Origin: Singulisphaera acidiphila DSM 18658
GTDB lineage: Bacteria; Planctomycetota; Planctomycetia; Isosphaerales; Isosphaeraceae
Assembly (NCBI RefSeq): GCF_000242455.2
Contig: NC_019892.1
Location: 6,582,744-6,646,743 of the forward strand
Length of the DNA: 64,000 nucleotides
Direction of reading: 5' to 3'
A program made the translations under genes and the position numbers. Shown piece after piece: positions 33,241-43,078 of this stretch (position 1 is its first letter; every line of letters starts with the position of its first letter). The notes under the pieces are model-generated. The model made no database searches. It was not told the origin of the DNA and saw nothing but the letters and a program-made list of their open reading frames with translations.

Positions 33241-34452
33241 ATGCGGATTTTCCTTTCTGCCGGTGAACCGAGCGGAGATCTGCACGCCGCCAATTTGATC
33301 CATTCGCTCAAGCGCCGTCTCCCCCAGGCCGAGTTCGTCGGTTTCGGCGGAGACCGGATGGAGAAGGCAGGGGCGACGCTCCTCTATCCCCTCGTGACGC
33401 TGGCGGTGATGTGGTTCGGCCGGGTGTTGCTCAACATCCATAAGTTTTTCCGTCTCCTCTACGTGGCCGACCAGTACTTCCTCAAAGAGAAGCCCGATGC
33501 GGTCATTCTGATCGACTATCCGGGATTCCACTGGTGGGTGGCTCGACGCGCCAAGGCCCGAGGGATTCCGGTCTTCTATTACGTTCCTCCCCAGCTCTGG
33601 GCTTGGGCCGGCTGGCGCGTGAAGAAGGTCCGCAAGTTCGTCGATCATGTCCTTTGCAGTCTGCCGTTCGAGCCGGCCTGGTATCAGGCGCGAGGCGTCC
33701 CGGGCGCGGTTTATATCGGGCACCCCTACTTCGACGAACTGACCGAACGCACGCTCGATCCCTCGTTCATGAGCGATGAGGAAGCGAAGGCGACCCCTTT
33801 GGTGGCGATCTTGCCCGGCTCTCGGACCCAGGAACTGGTTCGGAACCTGCCGATCATGCTTCGCGCAGCGGCGAAACTGACGGCCGTTTGCCCCGACGTC
33901 CGGTTTGCGGTCGCCTGCCTGCACGAGCGGCATCAAGAACTGGCCCGTGAGATCATGGGCCGGGAAAAGCTCGAACTCCCGCTGGTCATTCATGCGGCGC
34001 GAACGCCCGAATTAATTCGCCTGGCCGACGTGGCCTGGGCGGTCTCGGGCTCGGTCGGTCTCGAGCTGATGGTTGAGGCTTTGCCTTCGGTCGTTCTCTA
34101 CAAGATCCGACCATTCGACCTTTGGGTCGCTCGCTTCTTCATCAAGTCGAAGTTCATCAGCCTGGTGAACCTGCTGGCCGACGCCGAGGTCATGCCCGAA
34201 TACCTGACCTCACAGGATGTTTCTGGCGAACTGGCGAAATGGGCCGAGTCATGGCTGAATGACCCGGCCAAACGCGAGCAGGCGGTCTCGGCCCTCGAGG
34301 CGCTGCGCGATCGCGTCGCCGTGCCTGGGGCGTCGGATCGCGCGGCCGATCGCATTGTCCAGGCGCTCGATGCGGCGCGTCCCGCTGACGCGAACACGAT
34401 CCGAGGAACCCACGGGACCAAGCGGATTCATCGCGGACATGCCTCACGGTAG
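33241..34452 (+). CDS. lpxB: lipid-A-disaccharide synthase
   Basis: The 403-residue protein matches LpxB along its length: the N-terminal FLSAGEPSGDLHAANLI, the IDYPGFHWWVARRAK segment, YYVPPQLWAWAGWRVKK, and the UDP-sugar region (LPGSRTQELVRNLPIM, SGSVGLELMVEALPSVV). It joins UDP-diacylglucosamine and lipid X at the inner membrane face. lpxD and lpxI lie further along, so this bacterium makes lipid A. The Arg-rich tail of about 25 residues is unusual and may be low-complexity extension. Confidence 0.95.
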   Translation: MRIFLSAGEPSGDLHAANLIHSLKRRLPQAEFVGFGGDRMEKAGATLLYPLVTLAVMWFGRVLLNIHKFFRLLYVADQYFLKEKPDAVILIDYPGFHWWVARRAKARGIPVFYYVPPQLWAWAGWRVKKVRKFVDHVLCSLPFEPAWYQARGVPGAVYIGHPYFDELTERTLDPSFMSDEEAKATPLVAILPGSRTQELVRNLPIMLRAAAKLTAVCPDVRFAVACLHERHQELAREIMGREKLELPLVIHAARTPELIRLADVAWAVSGSVGLELMVEALPSVVLYKIRPFDLWVARFFIKSKFISLVNLLADAEVMPEYLTSQDVSGELAKWAESWLNDPAKREQAVSALEALRDRVAVPGASDRAADRIVQALDAARPADANTIRGTHGTKRIHRGHASR

Positions 34453-34540
34453 TTGTTCGGCTTGAAACGGAGGATGACAGGTCGAGGGGGGCCTGCCATA
34501 ATTGGGGCCAGAGAAACAGGTAAGTAAAAAAAGGGACGCA

Positions 34541-36646
34541 ATGTCCCTCCCTCTGGCCGGGTCCCCATCAATGACTGCTTCTGCTGCCGATCGCCCCTCG
34601 AACCGTCTGGCCGGGGAGACGAGCCCCTATCTCCTCCAGCACGCCTTGAATCCGGTCGACTGGTATCCTTGGGGCCCCGAGGCATTCGACCGCGCCCGGG
34701 CAGAGAACAAGCCGATCTTCCTTTCGGTCGGCTACTCCGCCTGTCACTGGTGCCACGTGATGGAGCACGAGAGCTTCGAGAATGCCGATACTGCCGCCTT
34801 GATGAATGAACATTTCATCAACGTCAAGGTGGATCGGGAAGAGCGGCCGGACGTCGACCAGATCTACATGGCGGCCGTTCAGGCGATGACCGATCACGGC
34901 GGCTGGCCGATGTCGGTTTTCCTCACCCCCGATTTGAAGCCCTTTTATTGCGGGACCTATTTCCCGCCGGTCGACGGCCGTGGCATGCCCGGGTTCCCCC
35001 GCGTTCTCTACAGCGTTCATCGCGCCTGGGCGGAACGCCGGGACGACATCCTGATCTCGGCTGGCGACCTGACGGACCGGATCCGCCTGATGGGGAAAAT
35101 CCCCGCCGCGTCGGGAGCGCTGGAGTCGGTCCTGCTCGATCAAGCCGCGCGCGGATTGGCCCGCTCGTTCGACACGATCCACGGCGGGTTCGGAAGCGCA
35201 CCCAAATTCCCCCATCCGATGGATCTCAAGGTCCTGCTTCGCCAGCACGCCCGGACGAGGGAGGCGCACCCGCTTCAAATCGTCCGTCACACCTTGGACA
35301 AGATGGCCCGAGGGGGGATTTATGACCAACTGTTGGGCGGGTTCGCACGCTATTCGACCGATGAGCGCTGGCTGGCCCCGCACTTCGAGAAGATGCTCTA
35401 CGACAATGCCTTGCTGTCGAGCGTTTATCTCGAGGCCCACCAGGTGACCGGCGACGCCGAGTACGCCCGAGTCGCCCGCGAGACGATGGATTACATCCTC
35501 GAGCGGATGACCGGCCCCGAGGGGGAAATTTACTCCACCGAGGATGCCGACAGCGAAGGCGAGGAAGGGAAGTTCTACGTCTGGTCGTTGGCCGAGGTGA
35601 ACCAGATTCTCGGCCCTGAGCGTGCCAAGGAGTTCGCGGCCGTTTACGACGTGACCGAGTCAGGGAACTGGGAACATCAAAACATTCTCAATCTCCCCAT
35701 GTCGGTCGACCAGGCGGCCACGCGGCTCGGCCGGGACGAACGCGAGTTGCAGGCCGACCTCGATCGCGACCGGGCTCGTCTGCTCGAAGCGCGTGATCGC
35801 CGGGTGCCTCCCGGCAAGGACACGAAGGTGCTCACTTCGTGGAATGGACTGATGCTTGCCGCCTTGGCCGAGGGGTCGAGGATCTTGAAGGATGAGCGCT
35901 ACCTCGATGCGGCAACCAAGGCGGCCGCGTTCCTGCTCGATCGCATGCGGACGGCCGAAGGGCGGTTGCTCCACGCATATAAAGATGGCCGCGCTCGGTT
36001 CAATGGATACCTCGACGACTACAGCAACCTCATCGACGGGCTGACTCGGCTCTACGAGGTTTCCGGCGAACCGCGTTGGATCGAGGCCGCCCTGGAACTC
36101 ACCGCGGTCATGATCGACGAGTTCCATGACGCCGAAGCAGGAGGCTTCTTCTATACCGGTCGCAGCCACGAGGTCTTGATTGCCCGGCAGAAAGATTTCC
36201 AGGACAATGCCACCCCTTCGGGCAATGCGATGGTTGCCACGGCCTTGCTTCGCCTGGGGGCGCTGACGGGTCGCGAGTCGTTGCGAACGCTCGGCCGCTC
36301 GACGTTGGAAGCGGTGCAGGCCTATCTCGACCGGGCCCCCATGGCCATGGGCCAGAGCCTCGTCGCGCTCGACTTCGAGCTTGCCTCACCCCGGGAATTC
36401 GCCGTGATCGCCGGCTCTGATCCGGCCGAGTTCCGTCGCGTGATGGAAGCGATTTATGCGCCCTTCCTTCCGCACAAGGTGGTTGCACCCGCGTTGGCCG
36501 AGAAGGCGTCGGCCCTGGCCGAGACCTTGCCGCTTCTAGCGGATCGACCCGCCCAAGATGATCGAACGACCACCTATATTTGCGAGCGATTTACCTGCCA
36601 CGCCCCGGTCGTCGGTGTTGAGGGAGTCAAAGCCGCGCTCGCCTGA
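34541..36646 (+). CDS. thioredoxin domain-containing DUF255 protein (YyaL/spermatogenesis-associated 20 type)
   Basis: The 701-residue protein has an N-terminal thioredoxin-like DUF255 domain (NRLAGETSPYLLQHALNPVDW, with active-site-like CHWCHVMEHESF), followed by an (alpha/alpha)6-barrel of glycosidase type (GGIYDQLLGGFARYSTDERW, PGKDTKVLTSWNGLML). The function of this widespread family is unknown; it may be a redox-linked sugar-processing enzyme. ATG 34541 has AAGGGAC upstream; ATG 34571 is an alternative close to the conserved start. Confidence 0.88.
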   Translation: MSLPLAGSPSMTASAADRPSNRLAGETSPYLLQHALNPVDWYPWGPEAFDRARAENKPIFLSVGYSACHWCHVMEHESFENADTAALMNEHFINVKVDREERPDVDQIYMAAVQAMTDHGGWPMSVFLTPDLKPFYCGTYFPPVDGRGMPGFPRVLYSVHRAWAERRDDILISAGDLTDRIRLMGKIPAASGALESVLLDQAARGLARSFDTIHGGFGSAPKFPHPMDLKVLLRQHARTREAHPLQIVRHTLDKMARGGIYDQLLGGFARYSTDERWLAPHFEKMLYDNALLSSVYLEAHQVTGDAEYARVARETMDYILERMTGPEGEIYSTEDADSEGEEGKFYVWSLAEVNQILGPERAKEFAAVYDVTESGNWEHQNILNLPMSVDQAATRLGRDERELQADLDRDRARLLEARDRRVPPGKDTKVLTSWNGLMLAALAEGSRILKDERYLDAATKAAAFLLDRMRTAEGRLLHAYKDGRARFNGYLDDYSNLIDGLTRLYEVSGEPRWIEAALELTAVMIDEFHDAEAGGFFYTGRSHEVLIARQKDFQDNATPSGNAMVATALLRLGALTGRESLRTLGRSTLEAVQAYLDRAPMAMGQSLVALDFELASPREFAVIAGSDPAEFRRVMEAIYAPFLPHKVVAPALAEKASALAETLPLLADRPAQDDRTTTYICERFTCHAPVVGVEGVKAALA

Positions 36647-36855
36647 TCGCCCTGGGGTCCAAGAACCGGGGGGGCGAGTTCGCTCGGCCCCTTCGGAGGC
36701 GATTCCCGGGTGAGAGATCGGTTCTTGCCACCGAGCGAAGGGATTGACTACAGTAATGCTTAAGAGAATCGGCGCCGACGACTCCGGCCCCCACGGAACC
36801 CTCGCGCCATAGGCATCGTGTCACAGAGATCATGCCCGCAGGAGCGCATTCACCC

Positions 36856-38238
36856 ATGCCACGCCGGAATTTCTATTCGATCGTCATGGTCGGCGCCGTC
36901 TCACTGTTCTGCTGGCAGGCCTCCCAAGGCGCCAAGCCGAAGGATGAGATGATGGAACTCTACGGTGTCTTTGTTGACGCTGTAGAGCACGTTGAAGCCA
37001 ATTACGTCCGGCCCGTGAATCGCCGGGAGCTTCTCGAGAGTGCGCTGAAGGGGATGCTTCAGAACCTCGACCCGCACTCTTCCTATATTAATACGTCGGA
37101 ATGGAAACAATTCCGTCGGCAGATTGAAGGTCGGTTCGGTGGGATCGGCATTCAGGTCGGGATGGATTCGGAAGCGAATCGCCTCAAGGTCATCGCGCCG
37201 ATGGTTGGTACTCCTGCCTACGAGGCGGGGGTCCTGGCGGGCGACCTGATCATGGATATCGACGGGCAGTCGACCGAGGGAATGAACCCTGACAAGGCGG
37301 TCGAGGTGCTGACTGGTCGACCGGGCACCAGCGTCAAGCTCAACGTCCTTCACGAAGGGGAGGATAAGGGCGAGACGTTGACGATGAGCCGAGCGATCAT
37401 CGACGTTCCGAGCGTCTTGGGCGACAAGCGGAAGCCCGATGACTCCTGGGACTTCATGCTCGATAAAGAAAAGAAGATCGGCTACATCCGGATCACGAGC
37501 TTTATCCAGAACACGACGGAAGAGCTCAAGAGAGCACTCGCGGAACTCAAGTCTGAGGGAATGAAGGCCTTGGTCCTTGACCTTCGCGACAATCCAGGAG
37601 GGCTCCTGGGCGCTGCGGTCGAGATCTCCGACCTGTTCGTGGACGAGGGGCTGATTGTCAGCACCAAGGGGCGGAACACGATCAGCAAGACTTACGAGGC
37701 CCAGAAGGAAGGAACCTATGAAGGTTTCCCGATCGCGATCCTGATCAACCGGAACTCGGCGTCGGCCGCGGAAATCGTCTCGGCCTGCCTCCAGGACCAT
37801 GATCGAGCCCAGATCGTCGGCGATCGTTCTTACGGCAAGGGGTCGGTCCAGAACATCATCGAGCTGGAAGATGGCAACAGCGTCTTGAAGCTCACGGTGG
37901 CCTCTTATCTGCGCCCGTCCGGTAAGAACATCCACCGCTTCAAGGATGCCAAAGAGAAAGACGAATGGGGTGTTTCTCCCAACGCGGGACTGAAGGTGGA
38001 GCTGACACCTCAGCAGTACGTCTCCTGGGCCACCGACCGGCGCAATCGCGACCTGGTGACTTTCGGCAAGCGCAAGCCGAAGGCGGCCGATGCCGAGAAG
38101 TCGAAGACCGACGCTGAGAAGCCGAAGGCCGATGCTGAGAAGCCGAACAAGCCCGAAAAGGAGTTTGCCGACCTTCAGCTCGACAAAGCGTTGGAAGTCG
38201 TCAAAGAGAAGCTCGAGGTTCCGATCGCCAAGAAGTGA
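36856..38238 (+). CDS. C-terminal processing protease (S41, Ctp/Prc)
   Basis: The 460-residue protein has a signal-anchor (about 5-24), an S41 N-terminal helical part (LQNLDPHSSYINTSEWKQF), a PDZ domain (about 95-180), and the protease core. The serine lies in SASAAE (301-306) and the base in the conserved YGKGSVQ (Lys328). It cleaves C-terminal tails of periplasmic proteins. After residue 410 the protein has an Ala/Glu/Lys-rich repeat (DAEKPKADAEKPN). The start at 36856 has AGGAG upstream; ATG 36832 would add eight residues. A hairpin and tsaD follow. Confidence 0.9.
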   Translation: MPRRNFYSIVMVGAVSLFCWQASQGAKPKDEMMELYGVFVDAVEHVEANYVRPVNRRELLESALKGMLQNLDPHSSYINTSEWKQFRRQIEGRFGGIGIQVGMDSEANRLKVIAPMVGTPAYEAGVLAGDLIMDIDGQSTEGMNPDKAVEVLTGRPGTSVKLNVLHEGEDKGETLTMSRAIIDVPSVLGDKRKPDDSWDFMLDKEKKIGYIRITSFIQNTTEELKRALAELKSEGMKALVLDLRDNPGGLLGAAVEISDLFVDEGLIVSTKGRNTISKTYEAQKEGTYEGFPIAILINRNSASAAEIVSACLQDHDRAQIVGDRSYGKGSVQNIIELEDGNSVLKLTVASYLRPSGKNIHRFKDAKEKDEWGVSPNAGLKVELTPQQYVSWATDRRNRDLVTFGKRKPKAADAEKSKTDAEKPKADAEKPNKPEKEFADLQLDKALEVVKEKLEVPIAKK

Positions 38239-38283
38239 CCCTCGATCGTGGATCGAGTTCGTATTCGTCATCCCAGACACAAA

Positions 38284-38314
38284 GGAACCCGGATCCCTCG
38301 TGGAGCCGGGTTCC
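38284..38314 (+). terminator. hairpin downstream of the S41 protease gene
   Basis: The 9-bp arms GGAACCCGG (38284-38292) and CCGGGTTCC (38306-38314) enclose a 13-base loop. Only a short TGCTTTC follows. It may terminate the protease transcript, but it lies only 25 bp before tsaD. Confidence 0.45.
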
Positions 38315-38338
38315 TGCTGCTTTCGGGCCGGGGGTTTG

Positions 38339-39406
38339 ATGTCCGCGGGACGTTTTCTCTTCCTCGCGATCGAAACGACGTGTGACGAAACCGGGGCGGC
38401 CGTTCTCGAAGGGCCAAGCCCTCCGGAACTCGGCGTCCCGATCGTTCGTTCCAGCGTGGTCGCGTCACAGATCGACCTTCACGAGCGCTATCAGGGGGTT
38501 GTCCCTGAAATTGCCTCGCGTGCGCACGTCCGGCAGATTTTGCCCACGATCGATGAGGCGCTTGACCGGGCCGGGGTCTCGCTCGGCGACTTGCAGGCGA
38601 TCGCCGTCGCAACTCGCCCCGGCCTGGTCGGCTCGTTGGTCGTCGGGCTCACGGCGGCCAAGACGCTTGCTCTGGCCCTCGACATCCCGCTCGTTGCGTT
38701 CGATCATCTGGAAGCCCACCTCTACGCTTGCCAGCTTGCCTACCCCGAGAAGAACGCCTATCCCTGCCTGGGGCTGGTCGTCTCGGGGGGGCACACGAGC
38801 CTCTTCGCGTGTCGAGGCCCAATTGAGGCCGAGCTGCTCGGGGGGACGATCGACGACGCGGCGGGGGAAGCATTCGATAAGGTGGCCAACCTGCTGGGGT
38901 TGGGCTATCCCGGCGGTCCCGTCGTGGAACGCGCCGCGGCGACCGGAAATCGCTTGGCTTATGCGTTTCCGAGGTCATTTCTCCATGACGATCGGCTGGC
39001 GTTCAGCTTTTCCGGCTTGAAGACGGCCGTGCTCTATGCGATTCGCGGCCAGGACGCCCGCGCGGGCATCAGTCTCGACGATCCTCAGCAGGTGGCCGAT
39101 ATTGCCGCGAGTTTTCAGGAGGCGGTGGTCGATATCTTGGTCGCCAAGACTCGCCAAGCCTTGAGACAGACGGGCTTGCGTCGCCTTGGCATTGGAGGAG
39201 GCGTTGCCGCCAATGCCCGGTTTCGGGAACGGATCGGAGCGATGGCGGCCGAGCAAGGAGTCGACCTGTTCATCCCGCCGCTCTCGATGTGCACCGACAA
39301 CGCCGCGATGGGGGGGATTGCCTTGGCCAAGCTGGCTGCGGGGCAGGTGGCCAGCCTCGATATCGACGTGACGGCGGGCTTGGTCCGGCCCAAACAGAAG
39401 AAGTGA
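38339..39406 (+). CDS. tsaD: tRNA threonylcarbamoyladenosine transferase TsaD
   Basis: This 355-residue protein has the full TsaD pattern: LAIETTCDETGAAV, the metal-binding HLEAH (His123, His127), and VVSGGHTSLF. It continues with GEAFDKVANLLGLGYPGGPVVE, FSFSGLKTAVLY, IGGGVAANARFRE and MCTDNAAMGG. It attaches threonylcarbamoyl to A37 of ANN-decoding tRNAs. ATG 38339 is chosen because homology begins there; the open frame extends upstream over the protease gene end but has no starts that fit. Confidence 0.95.
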   Translation: MSAGRFLFLAIETTCDETGAAVLEGPSPPELGVPIVRSSVVASQIDLHERYQGVVPEIASRAHVRQILPTIDEALDRAGVSLGDLQAIAVATRPGLVGSLVVGLTAAKTLALALDIPLVAFDHLEAHLYACQLAYPEKNAYPCLGLVVSGGHTSLFACRGPIEAELLGGTIDDAAGEAFDKVANLLGLGYPGGPVVERAAATGNRLAYAFPRSFLHDDRLAFSFSGLKTAVLYAIRGQDARAGISLDDPQQVADIAASFQEAVVDILVAKTRQALRQTGLRRLGIGGGVAANARFRERIGAMAAEQGVDLFIPPLSMCTDNAAMGGIALAKLAAGQVASLDIDVTAGLVRPKQKK

Positions 39407-39436
39407 GACTGGTCGGTCGCGCGTCTCGCAGGAACG

Positions 39437-39476
39437 AAAAAAAAAAGAGCCCCGACTTCGAGGACGAAGCCGGGGC
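39437..39476 (-). terminator. minus-strand Rho-independent terminator
   Basis: On the minus strand an 11-pair stem with one mismatch (arms 39476-39465 and 39460-39449) closes on a 4-base loop and is followed by ten T residues. It has the wrong polarity for tsaD, and no minus-strand gene was found upstream of it. Confidence 0.65.
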
Positions 39477-39898
39477 CGTCGGGACTCTCGTTCAAGCGGG
39501 AAGGGCCAACTGATGGAGGCGATCCGTTCTCAATCCAATCAACCAGGGGGTCTCGTTCTCATTGAGGGCAGGGAGGCCGGCCCACCCCGGAACGCCCGTT
39601 GCTGTTCATCGAGCTGGTGCCGGCGATCGAGAGCCCGAGTCTGCGAGTCGGGGATCGTCGCGCTCGGCTTGGTTCGGTCAAGGCTTGTCGGGTATCGCCT
39701 GGTATCCATCATGGGAAGGTTCCCCTTTGAGTTGCCGCGTCATGCGTGAAGAATGAGGTTCCTTTCCTCTTCTCTGCTCTTGCTTACGAGCTTCAGGTCC
39801 GTCCGGACTGCGACTTGCCCGCTTTTTTTTTCGACGCACCGTATCGTGAATAAAACACTTCGGGGGTCGAACGCCCCCGCAATCGATCCGAGAATCCG
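39477..39898. other. intergenic region without a recognised gene
   Basis: About 420 bases with small open frames lacking ribosome binding sites. A run of nine T residues lies at 39823-39831 on the plus strand. Together with the minus-strand terminator at its left edge this could mark a small RNA gene, but nothing identifies one. Confidence 0.35.
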
Positions 39899-40618
39899 AT
39901 GACGACGTGCATCGAAGCGGTATGGGACGGTATCGAGGCTATCGTCCTCGACGCGGTCGGAACGTTAATCGAACCGGTCCCAACCGTGGCGGAGGTATAC
40001 GCCTCGGCGGCCAGGCGGCAAGGGGTCGACCTCGACCGTGAGGTTGTCCGGACCCGTTTCGCGCAGTCGTTTCGCGACGACGAAAACGAAGAAAATCTCG
40101 AAGCACTCGCCACCGACGAGCCCACCGAGTCGATTCGCTGGCGGCGAATCGTCTCCTCGGTCCTTCCGGAACTTCCCGAACCCGATCGCGCGTTTGAAGA
40201 ACTGTGGGAACACTTCGGGCGCCCCGACTCGTGGTGTTGCTTCCCCGATGTCGGACCTTCGTTGGCGTTGCTCAGGGCTATGGGGCTACCGATTGCGATC
40301 GCCTCGAATTTTGATGGCCGGCTTCGCACGGTCCTTGCCGGCCTCCCTGAGCTGGCAGCCTGTGATCCGCAGCTCATTATTTCTTCGGAAGTCGGTTACA
40401 GGAAACCGCATCCGGCATTCTACCAGGCGATCTGCGAGTGCCTGGGACAGCGGCCGGAGACGCTCCTGATGATTGGCGATGATCCGGAGAACGATGTCCT
40501 GGGTGCCTGTCGCGCGGGCCTTCGGGGGGTCTGGCTGGATCGGCGGGGCCGAGGCAATGGGGGTAGTATGAGGGGAGTGGCGGGCCTTGGTGATCTGGTG
40601 GCTCACCTATGTGTTTGA
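39899..40618 (+). CDS. HAD-superfamily hydrolase
   Basis: The 239-residue protein has the HAD motifs: I as LDAVGTLIEP (nucleophile Asp, with Val in place of the second Asp, as in the HDHD3-like branch), II as ASNFD, III Lys in YRKPHP, and IV as GDDPENDVLGA. The cap is helical. It is probably a small-molecule phosphatase of unknown substrate. It stands alone, followed 220 bp later by lpxD. Confidence 0.82.
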   Translation: MTTCIEAVWDGIEAIVLDAVGTLIEPVPTVAEVYASAARRQGVDLDREVVRTRFAQSFRDDENEENLEALATDEPTESIRWRRIVSSVLPELPEPDRAFEELWEHFGRPDSWCCFPDVGPSLALLRAMGLPIAIASNFDGRLRTVLAGLPELAACDPQLIISSEVGYRKPHPAFYQAICECLGQRPETLLMIGDDPENDVLGACRAGLRGVWLDRRGRGNGGSMRGVAGLGDLVAHLCV

Positions 40619-40838
40619 TTGGGCAAGTTTTGGAGTTCAAGTTGAGGAAAAGAGGGGCAGAGAGCCGATGAACTGCGGTGGCAGACGACTCGGCTTGCCC
40701 GAGTCGGCGACTTGGATTACGATCCCCAGGGACCGCCTGACTGATCACCAGTCGTTCGGTTGACTCGCCGGGCGCGGGGCAACGCTTCTGTCTTACCGGT
40801 TCCCGTCTATTCCTTTCAAGGAAGAAAGGAAGTCGCAC

Positions 40839-41918
40839 GTGGTCGCAACAGTGGAACAACTCGCGGCCTTGGTACGGGGCCGCCTTGTGGGTGATGGCAG
40901 CGTTTCGATCCGCTCGGCGCGACCTGTCGGCGAGGCGGGTCCCGGGGATATTACGTTCATTGAGAACGAGCGGTACGCGAAGATGCTTCGCACCTCCCCG
41001 GCCTCGGCGGCGATCGTCGGCCCTCACTTTAAAACTCCAGCCCGAGAGCCCAACCTCCCCGTCATTGAGGTTGAGGATCCGATGGCTGCCTTTCTCGCAG
41101 TCCGCAGCCATCTCGGGTCGGCCGAGAAGCCGCGATGGTCGGGGGTTCATCCCCAGGCCTGGGTAGCGCCGACGGCCGTCATTGGTAAGGACGTGGCAAT
41201 CTATCCGTTTGCCTACGTCGGAGATGAGGCGGTCATCTGCGATGGTGCCACCCTGTATCCCGGGGTCGTGGTTGGCGATCGTTGCCATGTCGGCAAAGAC
41301 ACGGTGATTCATCCGAACGCCGTCCTCTATCGCGATGTCAGCCTGGGTGATCGCGTCGAGGTCCATGCCGGCACCGTCCTTGGCGGCGACGGTTTTGGAT
41401 ATCGTATGGTCGACGGGCGCCACGTCAAAATTCCCCAGACCGGGCGCGTCGAGGTCGGTAACGACGTCGAGATCGGCGCCAATTGCACGGTTGACCGTGC
41501 AACCTTCGAGGCGACTCGGATTGGCGAGGGGTCGAAGATCGACAACCTCGTCATGATCGGACACAACAATCAAATCGGACGTCATAACCTGCTTTGCGGC
41601 CAAGTCGGGATCGCCGGAAGCTGCAAGACAGGTGACTACGTGGTCATGGCCGGTCAGGCCGGGATCAAGGACGGCACCGAGATCGGTGACCGGGCCGTCG
41701 TGGGTGCCCAGGCGGGGGTTCATCGCAGTGTGCCGGCGGAACAGCAGGTCCTCGGCTCGCCCGCGATCCCGTTGCGAGAACAGCGCCGGGTCTTCCAGAT
41801 GATTGCCCGGCTCCCGGAGATGAACCGGCAGCTTCGCGAGCTCACTGCGCAGGTTGCGTTGCTGACGGCCGGCCTCGCGTCGGAGCCTAACCCGGATCAG
41901 GATCCGACAGGATTCTGA
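40839..41918 (+). CDS. lpxD: UDP-3-O-acylglucosamine N-acyltransferase
   Basis: The 359-residue protein has an N-terminal uridine-binding domain (VGEAGPGDITFIEN) and hexapeptide repeats (left-handed beta-helix) from about 115 to 310. The repeats contain the catalytic-His region MIGHNNQIGRHNLLCGQVGIAGS and the LGGDGFGYRMVDG motif. It adds the second acyl chain in lipid A synthesis. The start is GTG 40839 with AAGGAAGAAAGG ahead. lpxI follows 140 bp downstream. Confidence 0.94.
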   Translation: MVATVEQLAALVRGRLVGDGSVSIRSARPVGEAGPGDITFIENERYAKMLRTSPASAAIVGPHFKTPAREPNLPVIEVEDPMAAFLAVRSHLGSAEKPRWSGVHPQAWVAPTAVIGKDVAIYPFAYVGDEAVICDGATLYPGVVVGDRCHVGKDTVIHPNAVLYRDVSLGDRVEVHAGTVLGGDGFGYRMVDGRHVKIPQTGRVEVGNDVEIGANCTVDRATFEATRIGEGSKIDNLVMIGHNNQIGRHNLLCGQVGIAGSCKTGDYVVMAGQAGIKDGTEIGDRAVVGAQAGVHRSVPAEQQVLGSPAIPLREQRRVFQMIARLPEMNRQLRELTAQVALLTAGLASEPNPDQDPTGF

Positions 41919-42058
41919 TCCGAGTTGAAGCCGTGCCTTGACCCAGGGATAGTTCTCGTTCCTTCCTCAAACGAAGTGCGAGAGGGATCGACGATCGGGG
42001 TTTTCGGAACCCGGGTGACCTGGTTCCTGTCCCCTGCCAAGCTCGGGAGAGATCTGCG

Positions 42059-42964
42059 GTGCTTGTCCTGTCTTCAAGACAACGGCGTGTTCAAGCTAGC
42101 ACGCAATCTGAGTCGGAAGCCGCGACCATCGGCCTGCTCGCCGGGAGCGGTCGATTTCCGATCCTGTTCGCTGAGGCCGCGCGCAGGCAAGGTCTGCAGG
42201 TGGCTTGCGTCGGGATTCGGTATGAAGCGTCGGACGAGCTCCGCGACCTGTGTACAAGCTACCAGACGATTGGCGTGTCGAAGCTCGGCGGGATGATCAA
42301 AGCGTTCCGCCGGCAGGGGGCGCAGCAGATCGTGATGGCGGGTAAGGTCACGAAAAACGTGATGTACACGCCTTGGCGATTCGTGCAACTCTGGCCCGAC
42401 TACCGCATGATCCACATGTGGTATCGCACGTGCCGGGGCGATAAACGCGACGATTCGATCTTGCTCGGCGTCATCGCCGAGTTCGAGCGCGACGGAATGA
42501 CGTTTGAATCGGCCCTGGACTATTGCCCGGAGCTACTCGTGAAGGAAGGGATTCTCACCCGGCGCGGCCCAAGCGCCTCGGAACTCAAAGATATCGAGTT
42601 TGGCTGGGGACTGGCCAAGGAGATGGGCCGGCTCGACGTGGGGCAATCGGTCGCGGTCAAGGAACAGGCTGCGCTGGCCATCGAAGCGATCGAGGGGACC
42701 GACCGTTGCATCGAGCGCGCCGGGGACCTCTGCCGAGCGGGGGGCTGGACCCTCGTCAAGGTCGCCAAGCCGCAACAAGATATGCGGTTTGATGTCCCGA
42801 CCGTGGGGACCTCGACGATCGAAAATCTCCACCAGGCGGGCGCCCGAGTCCTGGCGATCGAGGCGGGGAAGACCATTGTCATCGATCAAGCCGAGGTCGT
42901 CGATCTCGCTAATCGGTACGGCCTGACGATTGTCGCGATCCCGGATGGAAGCTTCTCGCGCTGA
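42059..42964 (+). CDS. lpxI: UDP-2,3-diacylglucosamine pyrophosphatase LpxI
   Basis: This 301-residue protein is of the LpxI (DUF1009) type. It has IGLLAGSGRFPILFAEAARRQ, MIKAFRRQGAQQIVMAGKVTK, the conserved DDSILLGVIAEFE segment, and the C-terminal GTDRCIERAGDLCRAGGWTLVKV and KPQQDMRFDVPTVG. It releases lipid X for LpxB and replaces LpxH in many bacteria. The start is GTG 42059 with GGGAGAG upstream. With lpxD just before it and lpxB 8 kb away, most of the middle lipid A pathway is in the window. Confidence 0.93.
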   Translation: MLVLSSRQRRVQASTQSESEAATIGLLAGSGRFPILFAEAARRQGLQVACVGIRYEASDELRDLCTSYQTIGVSKLGGMIKAFRRQGAQQIVMAGKVTKNVMYTPWRFVQLWPDYRMIHMWYRTCRGDKRDDSILLGVIAEFERDGMTFESALDYCPELLVKEGILTRRGPSASELKDIEFGWGLAKEMGRLDVGQSVAVKEQAALAIEAIEGTDRCIERAGDLCRAGGWTLVKVAKPQQDMRFDVPTVGTSTIENLHQAGARVLAIEAGKTIVIDQAEVVDLANRYGLTIVAIPDGSFSR

Positions 42965-43078
42965 GCTTCCTCCCGAGCGTTTCTGCCGACCCTGGGATCA
43001 GATCACGAGTCTTTCCCCACCCCTCTCGAGTGGCGGGGTGACTTCACACACGCTGATTCCAGTGGGTGACGTCCCCTT

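Noticed and set aside
36901..38280. Long minus-strand open frame opposite the S41 protease
   Set aside because: The protease on the plus strand has all family motifs; the opposite frame resembles no protein and lacks start signals.
39513..39749. Plus-strand 78-codon frame after tsaD
   Set aside because: No start signal and no recognisable sequence; codon use differs from neighbouring genes.
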